Source of the DNA: Roseovarius aestuarii
Lineage (GTDB): Bacteria > Pseudomonadota > Alphaproteobacteria > Rhodobacterales > Rhodobacteraceae
Assembly (NCBI RefSeq): GCF_019966515.1
Contig: NZ_JAIMIB010000001.1
Span: 496,001-560,000, forward strand
Direction of reading: 5' to 3'
Length of the DNA stretch: 64,000 bases
The position numbers were made by a program, and so were the translations under genes. Under the pieces are notes generated by a model that worked only from the letters and a program-made list of their open reading frames with translations, did not search any database and was not told the DNA's origin. Position 1 is the first letter of the stretch. Every line of letters starts with the position of its first letter. Below, piece after piece: positions 1-9,552 of the stretch.

Positions 1-1350
1 GGTGGTCCCCGCGGTGGTCAGCAGGACGATCTTTGCGATCGCCCAATTCCGGCGCGCTTTGAGTTCGGGTTTGCCCTTGCAGTATTTGACGATATTAACA
101 TAGCGGGCGATCTCAGCGCCGAGCTGGGTGGCCATCACCAGACCCGCGCCATAATCGGCGGCGCCACTCATCTGGTCATTGGCCGAGGATGCCTGCGCCT
201 TTTCCTGCTCGGTGGCATTGTCACCCGTTTTCTGATGCAGCCCGCCAGTTATCTTTGCGACGGTTTTCTTGGCTTCCGCCAGCGGATCGCAGCCATCGAT
301 ATTGGTCTTCCAGTATTCCTCAAGCCCCTCATTGCCCTTGCCGCCAGTGCCCTGCATGCCAAGCGCGTTCATCGCCTCATCCGCGACCCCGGTGAATTCG
401 TCAAACGCGTCGCCCGGCCCCATATCAGGCATATCGGTTTCAACCGTGCGACCAATGGCGCTGAAGACGTTCAGATCACGCACAGCGGTTTCGAGGTAAG
501 TGGTGATACGGCTTGCCGCTTTCGGGCTTTTCGAAATCTGCTTACGCGCCGCCAGCAAACTGCCATCAAACCTTGATCTATAGACAGACAGCGCCGCGCG
601 GGCACTCTTATGGTTCCGGGTGTGCACACGAACGCCAAGATGCACTTCGGCCACGGCGATCAGCACACTGCAGGCATCCCACAGCGCATCGACCGGTTTG
701 TGGTTGGGATCGATATCGCGTGCCTGCTCGCGCATCTCGGCAAGATGCGCCACCATCTGCTTGCGCGTATCCCGGCTGGCACGCGGCCGTTCAATCGACA
801 GAATGTTCTGCACCCGCGCGCGCACCCGCGAATAGACATCATGAGTAAAGTCGCTGCGGCTTCCGTATTGCGGCTTGGCGTCCGGGATTTTCTTGAGCTT
901 GGCCATCTTGTCCGCGACCTGCCGCTTGAGCCGCGCCACTTTCCCAGCCCGTATGCTCTTGACCGTGCTGTCGCTTCCCTTCTTGGACAGCTCCCAGCCA
1001 TCGATCGCCGCTTGCAAATCTTCAAGCCGGTGTCGCTGAACGCTCACCTTCTCTTCCAGAGACTCCTGATACAGAACCAGCGCTTCGTCGATCGCCAGAA
1101 GGTCGTTGGACCGTTTCCTGCCGGTTTTGGAACTGGAGTCCTTCCAGGTGACATAATCCATCACCGCTTCGCGCTGGACCACCTGGCTCTGAAGGCCATT
1201 AAGATGGGCGACAGGCAGGCTGGCGTTGGCCTTGCGCTGAAGTTCTGCCGTCGCCTGAATACGGATGCCTTGATGCACCGCCGCCATCGCCGCCGGGGTG
1301 ACGTGCGGTTTGTTCGCGCGATGCCGTGCTTTCGTGGCCTGACGTGACAA
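1..1350 (-). CDS. Unknown coiled-coil protein next to the eCIS operon (partial, runs off left edge)
   Basis: The minus strand stays open from a TTG at 1350 to the left edge, giving 450 visible residues without the C-terminus. The TTG is favoured because GGAGAG lies 5 bases before it (1356-1361) and no better start is nearby. The N-terminus is basic and polar with no signal peptide. Residues about 85-150 are rich in Lys, Glu, Arg and Leu and look like a coiled coil. The rest appears helical, with a glycine-rich stretch near residue 350. I recognise no family. It is divergent from the eCIS operon, with a 203-base gap between start codons. A role as cargo or accessory factor of the injection system is inferred from position only. 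Confidence 0.6.
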   Translation of the reverse strand, partial: MSRQATKARHRANKPHVTPAAMAAVHQGIRIQATAELQRKANASLPVAHLNGLQSQVVQREAVMDYVTWKDSSSKTGRKRSNDLLAIDEALVLYQESLEEKVSVQRHRLEDLQAAIDGWELSKKGSDSTVKSIRAGKVARLKRQVADKMAKLKKIPDAKPQYGSRSDFTHDVYSRVRARVQNILSIERPRASRDTRKQMVAHLAEMREQARDIDPNHKPVDALWDACSVLIAVAEVHLGVRVHTRNHKSARAALSVYRSRFDGSLLAARKQISKSPKAASRITTYLETAVRDLNVFSAIGRTVETDMPDMGPGDAFDEFTGVADEAMNALGMQGTGGKGNEGLEEYWKTNIDGCDPLAEAKKTVAKITGGLHQKTGDNATEQEKAQASSANDQMSGAADYGAGLVMATQLGAEIARYVNIVKYCKGKPELKARRNWAIAKIVLLTTAGTT

Positions 1351-1553
1351 GATATCTCTCCGCCATTCTGCCTGCGGCGCCAAAATTGCGCTTCCGGTTT
1401 GCTGCGAGCCTACGCACAAGCCGTTTTCCTAGCAACCCCCACACGATACATATAAACGAAAATACCGCCAGGGTTGACGCATGCCGCGCTGTCCGGCACC
1501 GTGCATTTGGTGGGAAACTGCCGACTGAAACCGGCTTAGCGGGAGCTGTCCTT
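1351..1553. promoter_or_regulatory. Divergent intergenic region at the head of the eCIS genes
   Basis: This 203-base gap lies between the TTG start of the leftward gene and the TTG start of the lipoprotein gene, so promoters for both directions are expected here. It carries both ribosome-binding sites: GGAGAG for the leftward gene (1356-1361) and GGGAG for the rightward gene (1541-1545). I could not pick out a convincing -35/-10 pair. Confidence 0.35.
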
Positions 1554-2480
1554 TTGGCGCGAAACTCAGTTGTAAAAGCAAGCACGGTCTGCGGGGTTTT
1601 GATTATGCTCGCAGGATGCGGAGTGGTGAAAAAGGTGCAGGCGATCCCGATGGTTGAACGGCTGGGTTTGGGAGAAGACATACCTTGCGACATTGACCTT
1701 TACGAGCAGCGCCGCATGGCCGGTTCCTTCCTGCAAAGCCCTGTCGGCACGCCGGGCGGTGCCTTGCAATATGTCACCGGCAAACCCTCAAAGGCACCGC
1801 TGCCGCGTAAGCTGGTGTTGGAGGAAAGCAAGATCAAGCGCCTGTCCCCTCAGGAGCAGGATGGCGAAGCAGTCCTCAAAGGCTCGAAAAAGGCAACCGC
1901 CGAGCCGATTGCAGGGCTGGGCGAAAAGGATGTGCTGCCGCAGGCCTATCAGCTCAGCTACCGGGCGGTGAAGGTAGATTATAAGGGGCCACTGGTGGTC
2001 GGACTTAGCCCGACTGCCCAGGAAATCCCGCAATCGGGCCAGGCCGCGATGTCCGGGCCGGTCAAAATCAGCTTCACCAGCACCGACGCAGACGGGGTCA
2101 CCTCCACGACCGAGGCCACCGGCACGTTCAGACTGCTGATCGGCTATGGCACCGGGCGCGCGGCCTTCTCGGCCTCGGATTTCACTGTCGACAGCGGCCC
2201 TGATCTGCCTTTCGCCAAACTCTCGTGGTCGCGTCTGGGTATCTGCGCGCCGCGCATCGTCAGCAGCGGTCAGGGCGGGACCAGTTTCACCTCTGCCGAC
2301 GGCGGGCGCGTGGCCTTGATCGACCCCGGCACCGACCCGGCTGCAACTATGGCATTCGAAAGCAGTCAGTTCGCGGCAAGCGAGCGTCCCGGCCCCCCGG
2401 GGTCGGTCGGCGGTGTCTTTGCCATTCAAGGCAACGCGGCAAGCGTCATGGGAGTATTTTTATCAAAAGACTCTCCCTAA
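1554..2480 (+). CDS. Putative lipoprotein of the eCIS locus
   Basis: Translation from the TTG at 1554 gives 308 residues. It is preferred over upstream in-frame ATGs because GGGAG sits 8 bases before it, and the N-terminus then becomes a lipoprotein signal: basic residues, a hydrophobic run and a lipobox ending LAGC, with the lipidated Cys near residue 22. The mature part is a soluble, Gly/Ser/Thr-rich domain of likely beta structure. I recognise no family. It precedes the baseplate gene on the same strand by 159 bases, so membership in the injection-system locus is likely but unproven. If exported and lipidated it would sit in the cell envelope, which is unusual for a device built in the cytoplasm. 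Confidence 0.6.
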   Translation: MARNSVVKASTVCGVLIMLAGCGVVKKVQAIPMVERLGLGEDIPCDIDLYEQRRMAGSFLQSPVGTPGGALQYVTGKPSKAPLPRKLVLEESKIKRLSPQEQDGEAVLKGSKKATAEPIAGLGEKDVLPQAYQLSYRAVKVDYKGPLVVGLSPTAQEIPQSGQAAMSGPVKISFTSTDADGVTSTTEATGTFRLLIGYGTGRAAFSASDFTVDSGPDLPFAKLSWSRLGICAPRIVSSGQGGTSFTSADGGRVALIDPGTDPAATMAFESSQFAASERPGPPGSVGGVFAIQGNAASVMGVFLSKDSP

Positions 2481-2547
2481 ACTTGTTTCTTCTCTTGCCC
2501 TGAAGATGACGTTGGGTAACTATCCCCTGGGACGTAAGGACATTTCA

Positions 2548-2643
2548 GTGAACCAGTTAACGAGTCTTCCTTGGCCAATCGGGAGATATGATCGAACGCC
2601 TTGTGGCTTTGGGCAAGGTACTGATTTGAAGAGGGATATTTGA
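2548..2643 (+). CDS. Possible 31-residue small protein or leader peptide coupled to the baseplate gene
   Basis: A GTG at 2548 is preceded by AAGGA (2536-2540) at a 7-base spacing and opens a 31-codon frame. Its TGA (2641-2643) overlaps the TTG start (2640-2642) of the next gene, the same overlap style as the other junctions of this operon. The codon use differs from its neighbours (TTA, AGA, AGG, AGT). The peptide is polar with one Cys and no recognisable motif. It may be a true small gene, a translational-coupling leader or chance. Confidence 0.25.
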   Translation: MNQLTSLPWPIGRYDRTPCGFGQGTDLKRDI

Positions 2644-5600
2644 TTTACGACTGGTCCGAAATACGCGTGACGCTAGAAGCCGCCGCGGATCGTCGCCTGC
2701 CGGCGCCGCTGATATCAGATGCCCCTCTGATCCGGCCTGCGTCTCTGGCTGAAAATCTAGCCGAGCTATTGGCACACGCACCGCAACCATGGCGCGACAC
2801 ACTGCGCCGCGAACCTGCAGTCGTCGCGGCACAGATCGCTGCCTTTCGGCTTGATGACGCGATCATGGGCTACGATCTGGTGGCCGAAGCGGGGCCGGAA
2901 GCGCTTGTCAGACATATCGCCGATCTTGCCCGCCGCCTCGATGACTGGCTTAACCGGGTCCGGACCCAGCTGCCCGGCCCGTTCGCTGAAACGCTTGACG
3001 CCCTTGATCGCGGGATGAACCTGCATAAACGCGTTGCTGACATGGCCGAGGCCACGGTGTCGTCCATGACCACCTTGTTCAGAAACTCGCTTTCGGCCGA
3101 CGCCGTTGCAGGCCCGCGCGATGCGGTTGCACAGGCCAAATACGTCAGGTCCTGGCTCAGCGCCGCACACCGGCAGCTGATCCATGCCATCGGATCGCTG
3201 CAACCAACAGCCCGCCTGGTGTTCGAAGAACGGTTAAAGGCAGGCACGATCGAACCCGCTGTCGGTCTCCTGTTAGCCGAATTGGCCGCGGCGGGCGTCG
3301 TGGATGCGCGGCTCAACCTCTTCACGCGACGTCATACCGGGTTTTACTATCGTGATATACTGGGCCAGAAACCGGCAGAGGCTGCTACCGAACATGTGCT
3401 GCTGCATCTCCCCCCCTCCACGGCAAGGCGGTATCTGCCCAAAGGGACCTCATTAACCGCGCGCGGTGAAGATGGGCAGACTGAACGGTTCTGCACCGAA
3501 AGCCGCCTTCCCCTGACAAGCGCCCGCGTGACGGACACAGCCGGCATCACATACGAAACCGACCCTCAGGTATCGCTCTACACCACCTTGGGCGCAATCA
3601 CCGGCATTCGCGCCGGGATCGACCGTTCGGAAGATCTGCCGCTGGGCCGGGGCGTGTTCGTCGCCCCGAACGACACGCCGGTGGATATGGGGCTCGATAT
3701 CGCCTCGGACATGTTTCGGCTGCGCGAAGGCCGCCGTCAGATCGAGCTGCGGCTTAACATGCGCCGCGCTACGCCACTGCGGGCGACATCAATACCAAAC
3801 GCGACACCTCCGGGGCCCGAGCCCGATCCGCATATCCGGCTTGAATTGCAAAGCGACCCCGAACTGGTCCTTGCCTGCGGATTTGCCAGCCTCGAAGAAG
3901 GGATCGACCGGATTGTCGAGGAGGTAGAACAACTCGCCCGGGCGCGCGGTTGTTCCCCCTCCCTGTCGCTGATCTACGAGGCAATGGTGCGCAAGACGCT
4001 CGGCGTCGAACCGTTGCGCCAGCTTCTGGGCCGGATATTCACCCTCGGGCTGGTCGAAGGCACCCCGTGGCCCACAGGCGAGTACTGGGCTGTCCTGAAA
4101 CAACGGATCGACGCCAGCCAAGCGGCGCTGTCGGGTCAACGGCTGGTTACTCCGAATACATCCGAGATGTTCTGGCACCGCTCCGCCGAGGGAAATTCCA
4201 TCCTGGGTGAGGCGTTCGCCCTGAATGGCGACGGAACGTTTATTTTCAGCCCTGACGATGTGTTCCAGAAATTCCTGTCAGACGCTTTCAAGGTCACGCT
4301 CAGCACCGCTGACGGACCCGTCCGCCCTGATGTTCTGCAGGTACTGCCGAACGGACCCGACGCACCTGCAGGCTTTACGCTGCGCATGACACTGGAACCC
4401 GATGTGGCGCCGATCATGCCGCCGGCGGAAACGCCCGAGACCGCCCCGGTCATGTCACTGCGCTATGCGTCCGGCGCCCGGATATGCCCCGCAAGCTTTT
4501 TCGAACGCTACGAACTTGAAAATATCGCGATGCGGGTAAAGGCCACCGACCTCAAGACCTTTGCCGCATTTTCCGACGATGGCCCGGTCGCCCCGGACCA
4601 GAGCTTTCTGCCCTTCACCAGTCGGCCCACTGATGGATCGACCCTGACCATCGCCGCGCCGGAAATGGCGCTGAAACCTGTCAGCAGCGTCTCGCTTGCG
4701 GTGACATGGGCCGATTTGCCGGGAACGTCGGAAGGGTTTGACGAGCACTACGCGCAGTATCCCGAGGGAACCGAGATTCCATCACCGGAATTGCAGATGG
4801 ACTATCTTTCCGGCGGCAAATGGAAACGCCTGCGCGACGCTGCGACACCGCTGGCCGACCGCGATGCTGCCACCCGGACACTCCTGTCTGATTGGCGGCG
4901 CACCGGGAATTTCGACAGCCCGGCAATCCCGGATGACAGCATCGCAGCGATGACGCTCCCAAAGTCGCGCGGTAACGTACGCGGCGGGGCCCTGCGACTG
5001 ACCCTGGCGGGCACGGCGAACGGCTTTGGGCGAAACCTCTACCCACGGGCGCTGGCGCAGGCGATGCGCCCCAGCCTTATCCCGATGCTGAAACGCCCCT
5101 TGCCGAAGCCACCATACCTGCCAAGGATCGCCAGTTTGCGACTTGGCTACGAAGCCCGGGCGACGATCGAGCTGTCCGCCCCCGACAGCGCCCGCCCCCG
5201 GGATCGGCTTTACCAGATCACACCCTTCGCGCGCGCGAGGCTGTTTCCCGAGCGGACCGGGCGCCGGGCAACCCTGTTTCCGCCCCGGCTGGGCTATGCG
5301 TCGCTTTTCATCAAGATCACCGGGCCGGATGCCAACAAGCGCCTCAGCCTGCTGTTTGATATTGCCGATAGCGGCCATTCGCGGATCGCCCGACAGCAGG
5401 TACCTTTGGTCTGGCATTACCTGACCGCCGATGGCTGGACGGCGTTACCCCAGACCGAGATCTCATCGGATACGACCGATGGTTTACTGCGTTCGGGCAC
5501 AATCAATGTGGATCTGCCCGACGACGCAGGCAGCAACACGGCAATTATGCCCGGTGGCGGCCTGTGGCTTGCCGTTTCAGCGACGCGCCGGGGCTTTGAC

Positions 5601-6551
5601 ACCCATCCAGTGCTGTCTCGTGTCAAAACCAATGGGATTTGGGTTGAAGCTGTCGATGCCGGCGGTCCAAACCGTGGTGGCACACGTGTCTGGAGTTTCG
5701 ATCCCGGCGTGCCGGGCACCGGCAAACCGGTCGAGGTTGCGCGCCGTACCCCTCCGCGCCCGCCCGAGGACAATCCCGCCTTTCGTGCCCGCGTGTCCGA
5801 ACGTCTGCGCCATCGCAAACGCGCAGTCACGCCATGGGATATCGAGCGGCTCGTGCTTGAGGAATTCCCCGAGGTCTGGCGGGTCAAATGCCTGCCGCAT
5901 CTCACCCACGACACCGCCGCGCCCTGCCCCGGCGCGGCCACGGTGGTTGCGGTCCGCCGCCCGCCATTATTCGACGACACCGCCAGCGACGTATCGCAGG
6001 AGCTTTTGTTCGATGTGGGTAAGCTGGAACGGATCAGCGGCTACATCAAACGTCACGCACCGCCTTTTGCGCGCTTCGAGGTCGTCAACCCCGGCTTCGA
6101 CCGGCTGCATGTCAGGGCCAAGGTCCGGTTCGCCGAATATAGTGACGACGGCGCGCTGGCCTTTCGGCTCAGGGCCTATCTGGCGCATCAGCTCTCGGTT
6201 TGGACCGCACCCGAGGATATTTCACGTTTCGGCTGGTCGCTGAATGTGTCGCTGCTGCGCGCCCGGATCAGCGCGCTGAGTTATATCGAAGACGTCACCG
6301 ATTTCTCAGTGCTGCACTTCACCTCTGACGATGAGGGTGCCTATCGGCTTGCGGACACCGCCCAAAGCGATGGCCGCGGGCCACATGGGACGGTAATACA
6401 ACCCTCGCGCCCCTGGGCGCTTGCCCTTTCCGCCCAGAACCATGCCATCACGGCGACTGACTACAAACGGAACATCCCCCCCTCGCAAAGCGGCATCGGA
6501 CGGCTGAAGATCGGTGACATGCTGGTCGTGGGACAGGAGGCGAAGCTGTGA
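2640..6551 (+). CDS. Large eCIS baseplate protein (baseplate J/Afp11-Afp12-like)
   Basis: This 1,303-residue protein is the first large structural gene of the operon. An in-frame stop at 2622 leaves the TTG at 2640 as the first usable start, with AGGGA just upstream. The C-terminal third has the layout of phage and eCIS baseplate wedge proteins. It contains a stretch that begins with an Arg-rich FRARVSERLRHRKRAVT segment followed by WDIERLVLEEFPEVWRVKC, and ends in a conserved alpha/beta segment. An N-terminal part near residues 230-320 also resembles wedge proteins. Such proteins join the tube and spike hub to the sheath. It is longer than typical homologues, with extra sequence in the middle. 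It overlaps the next gene by 4 bases. Whether it corresponds to Afp11 or Afp12 cannot be decided by eye. Confidence 0.75.
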   Translation: MIYDWSEIRVTLEAAADRRLPAPLISDAPLIRPASLAENLAELLAHAPQPWRDTLRREPAVVAAQIAAFRLDDAIMGYDLVAEAGPEALVRHIADLARRLDDWLNRVRTQLPGPFAETLDALDRGMNLHKRVADMAEATVSSMTTLFRNSLSADAVAGPRDAVAQAKYVRSWLSAAHRQLIHAIGSLQPTARLVFEERLKAGTIEPAVGLLLAELAAAGVVDARLNLFTRRHTGFYYRDILGQKPAEAATEHVLLHLPPSTARRYLPKGTSLTARGEDGQTERFCTESRLPLTSARVTDTAGITYETDPQVSLYTTLGAITGIRAGIDRSEDLPLGRGVFVAPNDTPVDMGLDIASDMFRLREGRRQIELRLNMRRATPLRATSIPNATPPGPEPDPHIRLELQSDPELVLACGFASLEEGIDRIVEEVEQLARARGCSPSLSLIYEAMVRKTLGVEPLRQLLGRIFTLGLVEGTPWPTGEYWAVLKQRIDASQAALSGQRLVTPNTSEMFWHRSAEGNSILGEAFALNGDGTFIFSPDDVFQKFLSDAFKVTLSTADGPVRPDVLQVLPNGPDAPAGFTLRMTLEPDVAPIMPPAETPETAPVMSLRYASGARICPASFFERYELENIAMRVKATDLKTFAAFSDDGPVAPDQSFLPFTSRPTDGSTLTIAAPEMALKPVSSVSLAVTWADLPGTSEGFDEHYAQYPEGTEIPSPELQMDYLSGGKWKRLRDAATPLADRDAATRTLLSDWRRTGNFDSPAIPDDSIAAMTLPKSRGNVRGGALRLTLAGTANGFGRNLYPRALAQAMRPSLIPMLKRPLPKPPYLPRIASLRLGYEARATIELSAPDSARPRDRLYQITPFARARLFPERTGRRATLFPPRLGYASLFIKITGPDANKRLSLLFDIADSGHSRIARQQVPLVWHYLTADGWTALPQTEISSDTTDGLLRSGTINVDLPDDAGSNTAIMPGGGLWLAVSATRRGFDTHPVLSRVKTNGIWVEAVDAGGPNRGGTRVWSFDPGVPGTGKPVEVARRTPPRPPEDNPAFRARVSERLRHRKRAVTPWDIERLVLEEFPEVWRVKCLPHLTHDTAAPCPGAATVVAVRRPPLFDDTASDVSQELLFDVGKLERISGYIKRHAPPFARFEVVNPGFDRLHVRAKVRFAEYSDDGALAFRLRAYLAHQLSVWTAPEDISRFGWSLNVSLLRARISALSYIEDVTDFSVLHFTSDDEGAYRLADTAQSDGRGPHGTVIQPSRPWALALSAQNHAITATDYKRNIPPSQSGIGRLKIGDMLVVGQEAKL

Positions 6552-7423
6552 CGAAACAGGACAGAACCACGCTCAAATCGTTTTTCAGGGATGGTGCACT
6601 GCCCTCTGCCGAACGTTACGGTGATCTGATCGACAGCACCGTCAACCAAATTGAAGACGGTTTTTCGAAAACCCCCGCAGACGGGCTCCGGCTGTCTTCG
6701 GTCGGCGAATCGCGGGCGGTGATGAGCCTTTATCAGGGCCTGTCCACGCCTTACCCGTCCTGGGTGCTGGAACATGGTGAAGCCGCTGGCAGCCTGCATT
6801 TCCGGCAGGGACTTGGACTTGCCGGGAACGATCTCGACAGCGACGCTCCCGACACCGACCCCGAGGACGGTGGGAAAAAACCGGCCCCCGCACCGTCGGG
6901 ACTGGCGCTGTCACGGGATGGTCGCTTGGGCGTGCATAGCGATGCGCCGGAATGGCGGCTTGACGTCGGCGGCGTGGCCCGCATGCAGGGCCGGATCGGC
7001 CAGCCGACCGAAGGCTTGGAACAGGTTCCCGCCGATGGCAGCTGGCATGACGTGACCCGGTCGATGACCGGCTGTCAAGCGTTCGAGGTCATGGCCGGTG
7101 CCGGCGGCGAAGTGAATTACGGCCGCTATTCGATGGTTCATGCCATAGCGATGAACGCCTATCACCCGCGCAACCCGATCCTGAACTGGCTCTTTGGCCG
7201 GCGACGCATCCGCAGCCAGACAGCGATGTATGGCAGCTATGCCGACCGGATCCGCCTGCGTTGGGTTGCCGCCAGTGAACGACACCACTTCAAGCTTCAG
7301 ATGCGCACCAACGCCAATTTCGGCGAGGGCAAGACGATCCGCTATTACATGACGCGGCTGTGGTTCGACCCTGCGATGTCCGGCTCGCGCGGCGGCCCGG
7401 GGCGCGAAGGGGGCCTTTTGTGA
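6548..7423 (+). CDS. eCIS fibre-like structural protein
   Basis: This 291-residue protein starts at a GTG overlapping the previous stop (GTGA), with AGGAGG 7 bases upstream. After a charged N-terminus there is a Pro/Asp-rich linker around residues 95-120. Then comes a segment of the type GRLGVHSDAPEWRLDVGG, which resembles the G-x-G-x-x-x-x-P-x-x-x-LDV-x-G motif common in tail-fibre and adhesin proteins. The remainder looks beta-rich and aromatic. Its place between two baseplate genes matches where fibre or wedge accessory genes lie in other eCIS loci. The family is unknown to me, and the fibre idea rests on that motif and position. Confidence 0.5.
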   Translation: MTKQDRTTLKSFFRDGALPSAERYGDLIDSTVNQIEDGFSKTPADGLRLSSVGESRAVMSLYQGLSTPYPSWVLEHGEAAGSLHFRQGLGLAGNDLDSDAPDTDPEDGGKKPAPAPSGLALSRDGRLGVHSDAPEWRLDVGGVARMQGRIGQPTEGLEQVPADGSWHDVTRSMTGCQAFEVMAGAGGEVNYGRYSMVHAIAMNAYHPRNPILNWLFGRRRIRSQTAMYGSYADRIRLRWVAASERHHFKLQMRTNANFGEGKTIRYYMTRLWFDPAMSGSRGGPGREGGLL

Positions 7424-9552
7424 CCTCGGACCTGCCACCGCCTCTCAGCTTCGACGCGCTGCGTGACGAAGCCATCCCTGCTGCGCAACGCGCTTCGGGC
7501 GATATCTGGACAGACTATAATATCCACGACCCGGGCGTCACGCTGCTGGAACAGACCTGCTTTGCCTTAAGCGAGATCGCCTATCGCAGCGATCATGCGG
7601 TGCGGGATCTGCTCACGCAGCCCGATGGCGGTTTCGATCCCGACGCCTTGGCTCTGTCCGGTCCCCGGCAGGTTTTGCCCGGCCGCCCGGTTACCGCGCA
7701 TGATCTTGCCGCCGGATTGTCAGCGTCAAAGGCAGTTGAGCGGGTTTTCGTCCACCGGGCCGCCGCGCGTGGCCTGCTCGACATCTCAGTAATCCCCGGT
7801 CCCGGCGTTACGGATGAAGCGGCGATTGCCACCGTGCGAGACACGTTCGCGCAGATCCGCATGGTCGGCACCGATGCCAACCAGATCACCGTAATAAAAC
7901 GCCATATGCTGGCCCTGTCAGGCCGGATCGAGATCAATGTCTTTGCCAAGCCCGATGCGATTGCCGCTGAGATTTACCATCGCATCAACCTAGCGCTACA
8001 CGGGTTCGAAGATGACGGAATTGGCGGGCGCACGGGTGCGACGCGCGACGATGTATTCAATGACCCTGCGGCAATCTGGGCACGTGTTCTCGCCGAACCG
8101 GGCAATCCCACCCAGATAGACCTGGCGCTGGCCGCGCTGCAACGGATAGACGGTGTCGAAAGCTTGCAGGACCTTGCGCTTACGTCTGTCGAAACCGGCC
8201 TGAGCGTTCCCGGCAACACACGCCACGGCGTGGTCTATGAGGTCAGATTGCCCACCAGCGATCAAGATACCTCGCTTGAGCTGTCTCTCAATGGCCATCC
8301 CGTCCCGCTTGATCCGGACGCGATCGCCGAGGAATATGGCCGCGTCGTGGCGGCGCACATCGCACGGCAGGGTAACCAGCTTGATCTGCATGATTTTGAC
8401 GTGCTCGCACCGGGCCGCCCTCGCCACGCACCCACGACCATTGATGCCGATGCAACCCTTCCTGCCATCTATCGCTATCGCGGCCTTGATACGGCGAAAC
8501 CCTACCGCCAAACCATCAACGCACATCTGGGCGCGATTGCTACGCCGCTCTCCCATCTACCCAACCACTACGCTGCGCTGCGCACTATAGACTGGTCCAA
8601 CCCGGCCGATATCCGGCGTCGGATCGAGATGCTCGATTATCTGATTGCGTTACAGGGCGAGGAAATGCCCGCGACATCGCAATCGGGTGTCAACCACTAC
8701 CGAAACCCCGCGGCGCGGGCCCGCTGGCAGGTCGCGTGGCGCGAAAGCTATCTAAAACAGCTTCCCCGGATGAACTTCTATCAGGGAACGGCCCATCCGG
8801 AATTCGGGGTTCTGGCACGACTGGCGCATCTCACCGACCTCAACGCTGGTGATGCTGAGACGTTGGCGGATGCCGGGATTGCGTTGGACCTTGCCGCAAC
8901 CTTACCCGACCCTACGGTCGAACGCCGTTCGCTCCTGCTGCCTTACCGTCCCACAGATATGCTGCTTGAACGTGACGCCGACGCTGAACCGCTTCCTGCA
9001 CATAAGCTGCGCAAGCTCTCACCCTGGCTCAGCGAGACGGGGACAACCCCTGATTTGTATCGCCGCGCCGCCGATCCCGACGCTTACCTGCTGGCGCGCG
9101 ACCGGAACAGCGATTGGCAATTGCTGCTTGAACCCTACGAGGACGCAGATAAGTTTTACGCCTGCGGCAGCGGTCGGGACCGGGAGGAAATGGTGGTGCT
9201 CGGCAACCGCCTCTGCAACAGTTGGCAAACGCTCAACCGCGACTGCGAGACAATCTCACTTATCGAAGATGTCGAACTGCGCAGCGGCATGACCGATTTC
9301 CGCCATGCCTCAGCAACCGCGCTTCTGACCGGCTGGACGGCCCGCACCACACGACGTGCCTTCCGTAGCTATGTCGAGGATATGATCCTGCGGGTTTCCC
9401 CGGCCCACGTAAATATCCGCCCGCTTTGGCTATCGCAGGAAGCGGGCCAGGTACTCGCACCACTGGTGCAGGCATGGCGCGCGGGCGAGGAAGGCGCTGG
9501 CGGGGCGCTCAGGGCGGCGATGACCGCCATCCACGACGAGACCGCATCATGA
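7420..9552 (+). CDS. eCIS baseplate protein (baseplate J-like, second paralogue)
   Basis: Translation from the GTG at 7420 gives 710 residues; this start overlaps the previous stop by 4 bases and follows GAAGGGGG. An upstream in-frame ATG at 7360 would overlap the preceding gene by 64 bases and is not favoured. Residues about 28-50 carry IWTDYNIHDPGVTLLEQ, the DPGxTLLE signature at the N-terminus of baseplate-assembly proteins of contractile systems. An AYRSDH segment that fits the family follows. The protein should form part of the wedge around the spike. It overlaps the tape-measure gene by 4 bases (ATGA). Confidence 0.8.
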   Translation: MTSDLPPPLSFDALRDEAIPAAQRASGDIWTDYNIHDPGVTLLEQTCFALSEIAYRSDHAVRDLLTQPDGGFDPDALALSGPRQVLPGRPVTAHDLAAGLSASKAVERVFVHRAAARGLLDISVIPGPGVTDEAAIATVRDTFAQIRMVGTDANQITVIKRHMLALSGRIEINVFAKPDAIAAEIYHRINLALHGFEDDGIGGRTGATRDDVFNDPAAIWARVLAEPGNPTQIDLALAALQRIDGVESLQDLALTSVETGLSVPGNTRHGVVYEVRLPTSDQDTSLELSLNGHPVPLDPDAIAEEYGRVVAAHIARQGNQLDLHDFDVLAPGRPRHAPTTIDADATLPAIYRYRGLDTAKPYRQTINAHLGAIATPLSHLPNHYAALRTIDWSNPADIRRRIEMLDYLIALQGEEMPATSQSGVNHYRNPAARARWQVAWRESYLKQLPRMNFYQGTAHPEFGVLARLAHLTDLNAGDAETLADAGIALDLAATLPDPTVERRSLLLPYRPTDMLLERDADAEPLPAHKLRKLSPWLSETGTTPDLYRRAADPDAYLLARDRNSDWQLLLEPYEDADKFYACGSGRDREEMVVLGNRLCNSWQTLNRDCETISLIEDVELRSGMTDFRHASATALLTGWTARTTRRAFRSYVEDMILRVSPAHVNIRPLWLSQEAGQVLAPLVQAWRAGEEGAGGALRAAMTAIHDETAS

